Shown piece after piece: positions 22,997 to 33,000 of a DNA stretch of 64,000 bases. The notes beneath the pieces were generated by a model. It did no database searches. It saw nothing but the letters and a program-made list of their open reading frames with translations, and was not told the origin of the DNA. The first letter of the stretch is position 1; each line of letters opens with the position of its first letter. The stretch covers positions 248,001-312,000 of the forward strand of contig JAVTIF010000012.1 in assembly GCA_032158265.1 (NCBI GenBank). The letters are read 5' to 3'. The stretch comes from Bacidia rubella. Its lineage: Eukaryota > Ascomycota > Lecanoromycetes > Lecanorales > Ramalinaceae. A program made the position numbers and the translations under genes.

Positions 22997-23745
22997 CTAG
23001 GAAGCCTTCCCGATACGCCAGGTCTTTCCCATATCCTTCGGGGGGCTCCAATTGCCCCTAGAGGACCCCGAGCCCTGTATTTTCGCCTTCCAACCCTTCT
23101 TAAAGCCCAGCAACTCACACTTAAAGAATTCATTGGACGGCCGGACCGTATACATGTCCTCGCCTTCCTCACCAACGAGAGCATGAATGCCACCAAACCA
23201 CTTATAATATTCTCCGGCATCCTCCCTGGTTACAATTTTCCCGTCAACATCGATGTCTCCCTCTGCTGCAAACCCTTTGGCAGCCAGCCCCAACGGCCAG
23301 CGTTCCGCGCGAACCATGCCAGTGTGGTCGAAATCCGCCGGCCAGTAGACTCGACGCTCCAGCCATGCGAAGTTTTCGAGAACTACGGCGATCATGAAAT
23401 CGTCTAAACGAACGCCCTGCTTTGGAATAGCCTCAGTGGTCGTGAACAGGTCACCAGTGAATAGTTTACAGTGGTCGAAGATGCCATAGTTCCTATTGTT
23501 GAATTTTGCGTAGGCCTGAGGTTGGTTGGGAGGGGAACCCGGAACATGTTTACGATAACGGGCAGTGTTGTACTGTTTGATCCAATCTGCCGGATAACGA
23601 GGGTCCTTTAACGGGGCTCCGCGTCTTCCAAGACGGGGACCAAAGTTGGTATCGTTTGCCTGATTTACGCGTCAGTCTAAGAGACAGGGACCTAGCAATC
23701 AGACTATGAGCTCACCGTAGTTGCGTGGTTAGGATTATTTGACAT
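22997..23745 (-). CDS. Hypothetical protein, 230 residues
   Basis: Two exons (23745-23716 and 23659-22997) with a 56-nt GT-AG intron. The first exon is only ten codons (MSNNPNHATT). The product is basic and rich in Asn, Pro and aromatic residues (DPRYPADWIKQYNTARYRKH), followed by FAWLERRVYWPADFDHTGMV and an acidic stretch. No signal peptide or membrane span. I do not recognise the family. The clean splice, open second exon of 220 codons and normal codon use argue that it is real. The transcription start and any upstream 5' UTR intron cannot be set; GT-AG-like words occur between 23746 and 23940. Confidence 0.7.
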
Positions 23746-24722
23746 GGTTTCGACTTTTATTGAATGATCGGATGTTTGAGGCTATCTGTAATAAACATCT
23801 CGTCAGCATTAAACACGAGTTGATCCAACAGCCATGTGTTTGGTCTAAAATGTTGGACCAGAATAAAATCTAGATAGAGAATATCAAGCAATCAGACTTC
23901 TCAGGGCAGGACTGAATATACTCACTGTGCTATTGTTGATGGAAGCAACCCAATTGCGTGTCTTAGGACCAGTCGTTTCTTTTGATGCAAGGTGTAGAAC
24001 AAGTCAAAAAGGACTCGCAGAATGTTGGACCGGGTGCAAAAGACAGAAGGAATAAGAAAACAAGATGGCACGAATTCTCGCCTTTAATGCCTCTCAAGCC
24101 AGGTTATTCATGAATGAATCACAATGGTGGCAAGTCGTATTATCATGAACAGTAAAGTGAAGCGTGCAGTAACGCAACAGATAGTGAGCTGCCTTTACTG
24201 AAGGCTGCACTATGAAAACAAACACACAAACCACAGATTCAGTGAATGATCACCTCGGCAAAGTAGCGGTAACGCACTTTATTGTCATGTGGCCAGGTGA
24301 AAATACGAGCCTGTGACGTCTGGTTTCACCTGCTATTCAATCATTCGGTAAGTCCCTCTGTTCACCTTCTGCTTAGAACCCGGTACTGCAGCTGAAGTAG
24401 TAAATTACAACCGACAGCTCTGCTGGAAAAGCAAACTTCTTTGCTGGAGTGAAAGAGCAACATTGACTTTCAAGCCAATGATGACCGTCATTCCTCACCC
24501 CCCGACCCTCCACCGACTCCTTCCTGCGCTTTGGTGCCTCCGCCGCTTGCTCACTCCTTCCATCATCGACGCTCATCAAGCCACATCTTACAATCCACAA
24601 AAGACCCACCCACCACCTCTCAGCCCTTCCCTTCGAATCCCTGCCACGATCCACAACAATCCAGACTTCTCAACCCCAAACTCCTAACCCTCTCGCTCAT
24701 CTGAACACCAATCGCCATCTTC

Positions 24723-24863
24723 ACGCCATACTTCCGTTTTCCGCCACTCCACGTCCACCATCACTCAACCCTCCCCTTCCCATCCCCGCCCCTCCTCCAT
24801 CCTCTCTCCCCTAACCCTCCCTCCTACCACATTACCCTTACGCCATACTTCCGTTTTCCACCA
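24723..24863. repeat. Short direct repeat in the C/T-rich spacer
   Basis: A word of about 24 bases beginning ACGCCATACTTCCGTTTTCC occurs at 24723-24746 and again at 24840-24863, with one difference (CCGCCA versus CCACCA). The repeated unit is flanked by low-complexity C/T sequence. Confidence 0.7.
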
Positions 24864-24911
24864 TCTCAGACCCCACCTACGCTCCTCCTACCCTCGCAGC
24901 CAACCCCGCTT

Positions 24912-24931
24912 CCCCCCCCCCCCCCCCCCCC
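24912..24931. repeat. Homopolymer run of 20 C
   Basis: Twenty consecutive C on the plus strand (20 G on the minus strand), inside the pyrimidine-rich spacer. Length may be affected by sequencing. Confidence 0.85.
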
Positions 24932-25645
24932 TTTGCCCTTCTCTCCCCTTCTTCAATAGCCTGCGTATCACTGACGTTCTCCCCTCCCTCGCCCACTTCC
25001 ACAACCCCCCCCCTCGCTGCTGCTTCAGCTAAGAGCACCACGGTGCATGAACACTTCTAGCGGAGGGGTGACTCTGGCGTGAGTCTGGTCATTGTAGGTC
25101 AGAAGGGGGTTGAAAAAGGAGATTGGGGCCGTGAGGTAGGGTTGAGTGTCAGGTGAATAGCGGAGAGAATTGGTGCGGGGTATGTAGTTAGGTGATGGGG
25201 TGTTGAGTGGGTAGCGGTGTGGATGATTCGTGGATGCTTGGTGGGAATTAATATAGAAGGGGGGGGGGAGGGAAGGGGGTGTTTTTGATAGTTGTGGGGG
25301 TTTATATCGGGGATGTGTGGATGAGTGCGAATGGGTGTCCTTAGGCTGAAGTTGCTCGAGGTTCATTTGAACGGAGGGGGATTGAAGGGAAGGCGTAAGA
25401 CTTGTCTCTGGAATTCTTGTACAGGAAAAAGAAGGGGGAAATGCGGTAAAAAAGTAGGGGGCCGCGAACTAGGTGAAAAGTGAAAATGGAGGTTCGGAGA
25501 TTAATTGTGATTGAGAAGGTTTTTCATATGGAAACATAGAACGAAAAAGTCGTGGTATATCGCTGAAATCCTCAAACCCAAACATCCTGCTATATGCCTA
25601 CCAACACCATCCAAAGCACAACCCTCCCCACTTTCATCCCAGCAT

Positions 25646-27217
25646 CTACCCCCTCATCTCCTCATCCTTCCCCATCCCCATTTCCCCCACTACCATCCTC
25701 CCCGCCCCAAACCTACTCCGCCCCCTCATCCCCGCCCCAAAATAAAACAACACCCACGGCACACCCATGCCCACCGCGCCAATAAAGCCAAACGTACTAA
25801 CAGCCCACGCCCCCGTCAATCCCATAATCATCTGAATAACCACCAACGGAATCAAGCCCGCCAACACAAGCCTAAAAGATGCCATGGCAGTGAGAGCGGC
25901 AAGCGTGCCAGGGGCGGGGTACGCGTCGAAGATATAGGAGATTATCGAGGTGAGGGAGAGGGCGGAACCCCAGATGAAGACGGCAGTGCCGCTTATGGGC
26001 GCGATGTAGTGGGTTGTGGGGGTGGCGGTCCAGGCGATCCAGAAGAGGGAGGCGGTTATTAGGGGCCCGCCTAGCATGCCGGGGAGGAGACGGTGTTCGA
26101 GGGTTTCGGTGGGCGAGTTTCCACCTGCTGCTTCCATCTCGCCGTCACGCATTGCGCATTTGTTGTTTTGGAGATACTTTGGAACATAGTCCATGAGCAC
26201 GACAGTGAGGACTGCGAGGACGGTGCCGATTATGGCGGAGGTGAAGGCTTGCGCAACGCGTTGCGGGGTGAACATGTAGGTTAGGTTTAGGACCACTGGG
26301 ATGGAGATGAAGAATTGGAATATTACGGCGAAGATGAAGCCGACGTAGAAGGAGCAGAGGATCACGATGGGCTCGGCCACGAGCATTTTGATGGGGTTGA
26401 TGAGTGTGTGGAGGGTCATTTCGCCTAATGTGACGCCGGATTGGGCTTTGGCGAGGTTGAGAGGCTTGCCTGTGCGTTTGGCGCGGCGGCGGAGGATCTC
26501 GCGGGGGTAGGTTTCTGGCATGCCGATGCCGAGAAGGTAGGCGCCGATGGTCATGATGAGAGTGATGTATTGGGTCCAGCGCCAGCCGCCGTAGACGAAG
26601 ATGTAGTTGCCGATGATAGGGCCGGCGCCCGCGCCGATGAATGAAGCGCAGGTCAGAAAGATGTAGTATGTAACGGTGAACTTGGCGGACCACATGTCGG
26701 CAAAGGTACCTTCGATTAGGACAAGGCAGGGTCCGCCTGTTAGCCCGGCGAGGAAGCGCATTATTACTAGTGCGGGAAATGTTTGTGAGACAGAGGCCCC
26801 AAGGATGAAGATGGCGAAGAGTGGGAGGGACACCAGGTAGATTGGTTGACGACCGAAGCGCTCGCTGAGATGCGGGGTGTAGATGGGAGCGAATGCTATA
26901 CCCCAAAGGTAGAGTGAGAAGCCGAGGATGGAGACAGTCATTGATACACCGAAGCGTGCTTGAACCCCCATCAAGGATGAAGTATAGGCCGTCGCACCGA
27001 ACGCAACCATGAAAGCAAAGGCAGACGCCACGGACGAGGCGTAAAGCTTTTGGAAGAAGGGCCAGTTCTGTGGGTTGTCTGGGTCATCGGGAGACATGTT
27101 GTGTCCGGCAGGGGCTGGTGGTGCTTGGTGCATTTGCATACCAGATTGGGAATGGTGCTCTTCTGAGGTCTGGTCGAAATGGGTATGGTTGGCTCTCATA
27201 TCCATGGTTTGCTCCAT
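25646..27217 (-). CDS. MFS multidrug/polyamine transporter (DHA1 type)
   Basis: Single exon, 523 residues. A His/Gln/Pro-rich cytosolic lead of about 60 residues includes DPDNPQNWPFFQKLY, the typical entry of fungal DHA1 drug:H+ antiporters. Twelve hydrophobic segments follow. The loop 2-3 motif reads HLSERFGRQPIYL, and segment 5 has GAGAGPIIGNYIFVYGGWRW, matching the antiporter motif C region. A central cytosolic loop (REILRRRAKRTGKP) separates the halves. Such proteins export drugs, toxins or polyamines at the plasma membrane; substrate cannot be told from sequence. The lead contains several Met/His residues, unusual but not diagnostic. Confidence 0.87.
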   Translation of the reverse strand: MEQTMDMRANHTHFDQTSEEHHSQSGMQMHQAPPAPAGHNMSPDDPDNPQNWPFFQKLYASSVASAFAFMVAFGATAYTSSLMGVQARFGVSMTVSILGFSLYLWGIAFAPIYTPHLSERFGRQPIYLVSLPLFAIFILGASVSQTFPALVIMRFLAGLTGGPCLVLIEGTFADMWSAKFTVTYYIFLTCASFIGAGAGPIIGNYIFVYGGWRWTQYITLIMTIGAYLLGIGMPETYPREILRRRAKRTGKPLNLAKAQSGVTLGEMTLHTLINPIKMLVAEPIVILCSFYVGFIFAVIFQFFISIPVVLNLTYMFTPQRVAQAFTSAIIGTVLAVLTVVLMDYVPKYLQNNKCAMRDGEMEAAGGNSPTETLEHRLLPGMLGGPLITASLFWIAWTATPTTHYIAPISGTAVFIWGSALSLTSIISYIFDAYPAPGTLAALTAMASFRLVLAGLIPLVVIQMIMGLTGAWAVSTFGFIGAVGMGVPWVLFYFGAGMRGRSRFGAGRMVVGEMGMGKDEEMRG

Positions 27218-27986
27218 TGTTTGTATAGCTGGAGTGGAGGGTTTATGGTGAGAGTGGGAGAAGATTTTGTTTTTCAGAGGAGATGTCGATGATGATGGGA
27301 GGCAATGTCACAGAGAGAGGCATTCTTATGTATTGAAGAGGGCATGAAGACGGAAACTTGATTCCAAAACGCCAATGTAGCATTTCAAATAACGGATTGC
27401 AGATACAAGGGAGGAAACATTAGCAACGGGGCAGATAGCGTTGGACGTGCGAACAAATGCGCAATCGTTATCCATTGACGAATCAAGGAGCACCTTTACA
27501 GCCTCAAAGATTTGATATCACCTGTCAGGGGTGTGTATTGTGCGAATCTCGACTTGGCGAAGTCACAGATGGGAGTCTGTGCTGAGACCTATGGCGGAAA
27601 AGATTAGGAAGCAATGCGGTCGCGCGTTAGGGAGACGTGTCAGGATCCAATTATAGCGTTGGACAACTTCAGCCCCGTGGGATCCCTTGAAAGCTGCATA
27701 ATTTTGCATTGGAAACAGTCATCTTTACCTGAAACGGGAGCGGCATTTGGGAAAGATGACCGATCACTTGGAGGTACCGGAGGACAATCTCTAGCGACCC
27801 AATGAGGAACCTGAGCTAGGACGGTAGACTCGACGGGAGATCCAGGAGCTGCCAAGACTCTTGGGCTGTCCTCTACCAATAGAGAATTTGACAGATCCTG
27901 TCAACCCTTCAATCAGCCATGCGCCACGGGAAAGACGTAGCTAAGCACTGCTGCTGCTCTCGCACTTTGCATAGTCCGCCTCGATT
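27218..27986. other. Promoter of the MFS gene and terminator side of the acyl-CoA oxidase gene
   Basis: Both neighbours are on the minus strand. No gene supported; small frames on both strands overlap each other around 27614-27879 and show no domain. Confidence 0.45.
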
Positions 27987-30035
27987 CTAGAGCTTGCATT
28001 CAAACCCCGGCTCGAACGCGACATCGTTCCTTGGATTGCTCTCATTGGCTCTCTTCCAAAGATCTTCATACACCTTTCCATCATACCTGCCTAGACTGCT
28101 GTCGAGCTGCCAGTCCGGCAGCATCCATGCATCGACTAATTTGACAGCATGCGGTCTAATGACCTTCATCAAGCGGGGAATCTCTTCGTCTCTTGCCTTC
28201 TCAATTGCCGTGAGTGACAGGGCATTCGTGCTAAGAAAGTCGAGTGCGCGTGTCTCGACCGTTGTAAGGGCGAATAGGCGGAAGAGTTGACGCAACATGC
28301 TAAGGGTCTCAGGCTTGACGGCTTGACGAGTTTTTGGGTCGCAAAGGGTCGAGTAGAAGGACTTAACAACCAAATATTCCGAGTGCGCAGTACTCAGCCG
28401 CCAGAAGTCGACAAGCATGGTGTTCCATGACCGCCTGTTTTCGTCTATTTGCTTCAGTGCGGCAAATGCGAGATAAGCGGTGCGCTGTGCGAAGGCCTGC
28501 ACTACTTCCTCATCTTCGACACTCATTAGGTTTGAGGCCATATGCACGTCTTTTTGCGCCAGATATTGATTGAGGACCTCTGTGGTGTCATTCTTCGGAG
28601 CATCGCCTTTCAACACCGCCCGCGCAGACTTCAAAACATATCGAGCAACCTGCTGCGTGACCATATAATTTTCTCCTTCCCACGTCGTAGCTGGAAGGTA
28701 GTCAGCGTACCAGCTGCCGATGCCAGAGAAGCTGGAGTAGCCCTGGCCTCCACAGGCTCCTCGGCAAGTCTCAAGACCTCGGGCTGCGAGGGTGGTGGAG
28801 ATTGCTTTGAGACCACAGGAAGTGGCATGCAAATCGGAAAGCTTCTCAATGGTTTCTGCATCGCGGCTTGAATTGTAAAGGTCGATCATGGCCTTACCCG
28901 TGGAGTGGAGGGCGTACATTGTGGCAAGAAGCGGCAGCAATCGCATTTGAACTGTGCTGTAGTCCAGAACTTGGAGCTCGCCGCCGGCTGGGTTATCGAT
29001 GTCTGCAAATTGGCGACGCACGGCGCAATAGCGAGTTGCAATGGTAACGCCACGAGCGAGAGCAGAGCCAGCTCTTTGGACCATGATTGAGCGGACATAA
29101 GTCATTGTTGCATAGACTGACGCTGGTGAGCCCTTCCTCTCATATTTGTTGGTCTCGGAATTGACGCAAGAGAAGCGGGATAGCATGTTCTCGTGAGGGA
29201 TCTTCAGAGAATTGAAAAGCATGAACCCAGTATCCATCGTGTTGTACCCTTGTTTTGGGCCACAGTCACCGATGAAGATGTTCGGCAGTACCTCGTGAGT
29301 CTCCAAGTTTCTTACCTGGACCAAGAACGGGTGTGGCCCAAAACTACTGCCACCTACGATGAGCTGAGCCATCACAAGAGCATGGTTTGCCGCTTTACCG
29401 AGCCCTCCAATCCACCATTTCGAAGACGTCAGGCTCGGAGAATGGATGGTGAAGGTTTTGTCATCCTCGTTCCAGATTGCTTTGGTTTCAACGCAACGCA
29501 GATTCGAGCCATGACCCAGCTCAGTCTGTGCATAACAGCCAATGTACTCCCAGCGCTCAGCTTTCGCCAAGAAGGTTTCGCGCTGGTGGTCCGCACACTG
29601 TTCTCTTAGAGTCACAAGAAACAAAGAGGCATGGAGACCATATGGATCTGGCTCGCTGATCAATTCAGCCGCAACCTGGTAGTCGTCATCAGACCATTGA
29701 TGTTCGACTGAAAGCTGACGCAGACGTTTGCCTCTTGCTACAGCAACTTCGAGTTTCTCAACAGGGCCTAAATAGTGGTTGCAGGACCTGTCGAAGCGTG
29801 GGTCTGCCTTGAGAATGTCGAGGATCTGATGCCTTCTATCAAGGATATTTTCTGTGTATAGAAACTTAGCCAGCTGGAGAGTGTCAATTTTGGATTGGTC
29901 TCGCTCGATCTTGAGGATATCGCCGTTGTGATCTGGGGGAATCGCAAGTGCGCTGACCCAATCAGGGAGAATCGGTTGGCCATTTGTCAAAGTCTCCTGA
30001 TAGGATGCAATCGATGTTGAATTGGTAGCATTCAT
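27987..30035 (-). CDS. Peroxisomal acyl-CoA oxidase
   Basis: Single exon, 682 residues, the normal family length. It shows the acyl-CoA oxidase N-terminal helical region, the FAD-binding middle domain with YAQTELGHGSNL (about 168-179), and two C-terminal helical domains with CGGQGYSSFSG and TWEGEN, whose first Glu (453) aligns with the catalytic base. The protein ends in CKL, a variant type 1 peroxisomal targeting signal. It performs the first step of peroxisomal beta-oxidation, oxidising acyl-CoA to trans-2-enoyl-CoA and passing electrons to O2 to give H2O2. Paralogues with different chain length preference are common in these fungi, so the substrate range is open. Confidence 0.92.
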   Translation of the reverse strand: MNATNSTSIASYQETLTNGQPILPDWVSALAIPPDHNGDILKIERDQSKIDTLQLAKFLYTENILDRRHQILDILKADPRFDRSCNHYLGPVEKLEVAVARGKRLRQLSVEHQWSDDDYQVAAELISEPDPYGLHASLFLVTLREQCADHQRETFLAKAERWEYIGCYAQTELGHGSNLRCVETKAIWNEDDKTFTIHSPSLTSSKWWIGGLGKAANHALVMAQLIVGGSSFGPHPFLVQVRNLETHEVLPNIFIGDCGPKQGYNTMDTGFMLFNSLKIPHENMLSRFSCVNSETNKYERKGSPASVYATMTYVRSIMVQRAGSALARGVTIATRYCAVRRQFADIDNPAGGELQVLDYSTVQMRLLPLLATMYALHSTGKAMIDLYNSSRDAETIEKLSDLHATSCGLKAISTTLAARGLETCRGACGGQGYSSFSGIGSWYADYLPATTWEGENYMVTQQVARYVLKSARAVLKGDAPKNDTTEVLNQYLAQKDVHMASNLMSVEDEEVVQAFAQRTAYLAFAALKQIDENRRSWNTMLVDFWRLSTAHSEYLVVKSFYSTLCDPKTRQAVKPETLSMLRQLFRLFALTTVETRALDFLSTNALSLTAIEKARDEEIPRLMKVIRPHAVKLVDAWMLPDWQLDSSLGRYDGKVYEDLWKRANESNPRNDVAFEPGFECKL

Positions 30036-31242
30036 CTTTGGCCAGGAAAACTACTGGATCGAAAGCAAAATAAATGCATGCTAAATCCCACTGCTCATAG
30101 GGCTCGCAAGCTAGAGCAAGTCCGTTGCAGATACCCGAGGGATCTACTTGCGGCATAGCTAGCTAAAAGCAAGCTGATCGCCATGGTTCGCTCCACCAAG
30201 GATCTGCGATAGTACTTGGACCGATAGGAGGGCTGCGAGCCCTCGTGTTGCATGCTACTGCATGCCGCCCGAAAGTGAGGGCCTACTTAATCGGGAACGC
30301 CAATCAATTTTGCGAGTTGGCCTGATCTCGATGATTTGATTGGCGTTCCCGATTAAGTAGGCCCTTACTCCTCAACGGCACGATGTATTTAGCCAAGTGT
30401 TGATGGAGACCTGACACGAAACTATCAGTCCAGATCATATTCGGAGTAACAGGATCTGCACGAACACGGCATTGACGAAAGCGCTGTGGCTTGGTATCAT
30501 GCATGTCAGACTTACCACATGGTCAATGGTTCCGATGTTTTGGTTCGGTACGTACTAGTTAAAAGGGGCACTAGTTCGCTGACCTGCATATTACACGCTT
30601 TAAATCCCAGATACTTCGACAATCGAGCTCTCTGCCTATACTTCTTTCCCATGGCCGTTTCAATGATTTACGAGACGGTCATTGTCGCAAAAGGATCGAG
30701 AACCGTGTTTTCGCAAAGGGTTGGAAGACACGGGATGCTAGCTGCAACGCTGCCAGAATTAGGGGCGATTAGGCTGAGGCAATACGGCGCTATGGACGCA
30801 TCGTTTGACCACCAACTGACAAGCGAGCGATTTTGACTTTGCTTAGATCAGCACTCGACGTGCAGATTGCTCTTTGTGGAAACGTTATTCCTCCAGGGTC
30901 TAAAATCCATCTCGACCTTAACCACTCGGAAGGCTTCACCTTCTGCCATTCTTCATTCACTCCAGCCGTCACAGCTTGACTTTGAGCACTAGTTTCCGAT
31001 CTCTGGACAGCCATGTCAGCTCGGGACGTCACTGCGGTGACAACTAAGCCTCGCAAGTTCGAACGTTACTGGCTCGATGCGAGTTTCAAGGATGCGGCTG
31101 TAGCTCCTGATTATTCTCCGGGTGGCGTTGGGATCTGGAGCGCAGCAGGTGAAGATAGGGGAGTGGAGCCTGTCAACTCTCCTCGATATAACTACTGTCC
31201 CCAAACTCAGAGGCAAAGACGCTTTGCCAACCGCTGCAAATT
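30036..31242. other. Divergent intergenic region with an inverted repeat
   Basis: Lies between divergent acyl-CoA oxidase (-) and P450 (+) genes, so both promoters lie here. Open frames are short and without domains. The only structure is the inverted repeat at 30278-30365. Confidence 0.5.
30278..30365. repeat. Perfect 30-bp inverted repeat with 28-bp loop
   Basis: Bases 30278-30307 and 30336-30365 are exact reverse complements. The arms extend a few more bases with mismatch. The sequence can fold into a long hairpin. It may be the remains of a foldback/MITE-type element or a dimeric regulatory site. No flanking target-site duplication was obvious. Confidence 0.85.
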
Positions 31243-33000
31243 ATGCTTTCACGGACCCAGCTTTTTAGTTCTTCTGTAGGGGGGTTATGTTTGTCATATT
31301 TGGTGGATCTCGTATTTGTTTCAAGATCGAGATGGACTCTGGATTTCCTCACCGCTTTTCTCTTCTTGTGTACGGCCGTATCAGTATACAATGCAATCGT
31401 CTACCCTAGAATCAGCCCGCTTCGACACCTTCCGACACCGGAGCAGCCACCGCTCTGGCGGCGATTCTTCAAGGAGCCGACTCCATGGCTCTTCGAGCAA
31501 TGGATGAAGGAAATTTCAAACGAGGGTCTCATCCGCTACTTCGGCATTTTCAACCAAGAGCGACTTCTGCTCACCAATTCGGACGGAGTGCGCGATGTGC
31601 TGGTCACCAATCCGTACCACTTTCATAAGCAGAGAGCTCAGAAAGTGCACCTTGAACCAGTTCTCGGGCGAGGTTTAGTCTTTGTGGAGGAAGATGAACA
31701 CAAATTTCACCGAAAGCAGATGTCTCCTGCATTTGCGGTCAAGCGGATCCGAGATTGCCAGCCAATATTCTGGCAGAAAACGAAAGAGATTGTAGATATT
31801 TTCTCTCGGCAAATATCGCTGCAGTCAGACTCTAAGAGCCTCATCATGAGCCATCAAAACAAGGTTGCCTATGAGCTTACCAAGAAGACTGATGTCGCGG
31901 TGAGAATAGCTGCAAAGGAGTCCGAGTCCTCAGACGAGTCCTTGAGCCGGACCTCTTCAATTGATGCTGACGACAAGGCCCGAGTTTCGGGCATTGTCGA
32001 GGTCCATGATCCAGTGTCCCGTGCGGCTCTCGATATCATCGGCCTCGCAGGGTGCAGCTTCGACTTTGACAGTCTTAAGAAAGATGAAAGCCAGAATAAG
32101 ATGGTTCGCGACTACAGAAAAGCCTTTGGAGTGTCAACCTCAAATCGTATACGCTGTTTGCTCGCCCACGCAGTTCCGGCTTGGTTCGTGGATAATGTGC
32201 CCATCGAACGAAACAAAGACATTGCCATCGTCACTCGCCTAGTCGGAAACCTCGCTCGCAGTATCATTGGCGAGAAGCGACGAAATCATTCCGAAGCGAA
32301 GTTGAACCCCGACTTTCTGGATAAAGTCATGCAGAGTGGTGGCTTCACAGACAAGGTGCTCATCGAGCAAGTCAAGACACTCCTAGCCGCTGGCCACGAC
32401 ACCACCTCGTCTACCTTAGCCTCGGCAGCAGCGACGCTTTCGGAGCCAAGATATCATTACATACAAGACAAACTTCGGGCAGAAATCAGAGAAAAACTGC
32501 CATCACTATCGAGCTCCACGCTTGCATCGTCTACCAAGATCGAGAAATTACCATACCTCAACGCAGTAAGGGATGAGATCCTCCGCCTCTTTCCCCCATT
32601 TAGTTGGTACTTCCGGCGCTCAGTGGTGGCAACCTCAATCTGTAACCACGCCATCCCGGCCGGCAACGACATCATCTTCTGCCCATGGGGAATGGCTCGC
32701 CTAACATCGCACTGGGGCTCAGATGCAGAAGATTTCAACCCAGAACGCTGGCTCGATGATCGGACTGGACGGGGCGGTGCCAAAGATGCCTACTGCTTCA
32801 ATACATTTGGGGCTGGACCAAGGGTTTGCATTGCGGAGAAGTTTGCTAGGAATGAGATCTCGACTCTGATGGCTGGCATCTTTGGGAGCTTTAGGGTGGA
32901 GCAGGCGGAGGGTGTTGGGCAGAGCCCGTTAAGCCATCAATTGACGCTGACGAGGATTGGGGGCGTCAAAGTGCGTATGACGCCTGTTGAGGGATGGTAG
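31243..33000 (+). CDS. Cytochrome P450 monooxygenase
   Basis: Single exon, 585 residues, longer than the usual 500-530. A hydrophobic N-terminus (about 30-55) fits an ER anchor, followed by a proline-rich hinge. Class features are complete: I-helix AGHDTTS (383-389), ExxR at EILR (445-448), PERW box (FNPERWLDD) and heme loop FGAGPRVCIAEKFA with Cys529. The extra length comes from an insertion at about 190-250, rich in Ser and charged residues (SESSDESLSRTSS), between the C and D/E helices. It oxidises an unknown substrate with O2 and NADPH-P450 reductase at the ER. It stands apart from the divergent P450 pair at 41.8-46.3 kb. Confidence 0.9.
   Translation: MLSRTQLFSSSVGGLCLSYLVDLVFVSRSRWTLDFLTAFLFLCTAVSVYNAIVYPRISPLRHLPTPEQPPLWRRFFKEPTPWLFEQWMKEISNEGLIRYFGIFNQERLLLTNSDGVRDVLVTNPYHFHKQRAQKVHLEPVLGRGLVFVEEDEHKFHRKQMSPAFAVKRIRDCQPIFWQKTKEIVDIFSRQISLQSDSKSLIMSHQNKVAYELTKKTDVAVRIAAKESESSDESLSRTSSIDADDKARVSGIVEVHDPVSRAALDIIGLAGCSFDFDSLKKDESQNKMVRDYRKAFGVSTSNRIRCLLAHAVPAWFVDNVPIERNKDIAIVTRLVGNLARSIIGEKRRNHSEAKLNPDFLDKVMQSGGFTDKVLIEQVKTLLAAGHDTTSSTLASAAATLSEPRYHYIQDKLRAEIREKLPSLSSSTLASSTKIEKLPYLNAVRDEILRLFPPFSWYFRRSVVATSICNHAIPAGNDIIFCPWGMARLTSHWGSDAEDFNPERWLDDRTGRGGAKDAYCFNTFGAGPRVCIAEKFARNEISTLMAGIFGSFRVEQAEGVGQSPLSHQLTLTRIGGVKVRMTPVEGW

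Larger units (their letters stand above)
23746..25645. other. Long gene-free spacer, C/T-rich then G-rich
   Basis: From 23746 to about 24440 the sequence is ordinary and should hold the promoter of the minus-strand gene at its left edge. From about 24480 to 25020 the plus strand is strongly pyrimidine-rich, including a 20-base run of C. From about 25040 to 25450 it becomes G-rich. No open frame here shows a domain. The 3' end of the MFS gene is at the right edge. Confidence 0.6.

Noticed and set aside
25025..25366. 113-codon minus-strand frame in the G-rich spacer
   Set aside because: Composition (Pro/Thr/Ser/His) follows the low-complexity DNA; no domain.
26145..26906. 253-codon frame inside the MFS gene on the same strand
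   Set aside because: It is a shifted frame of the transporter, rich in Arg/His as expected of a shadow.
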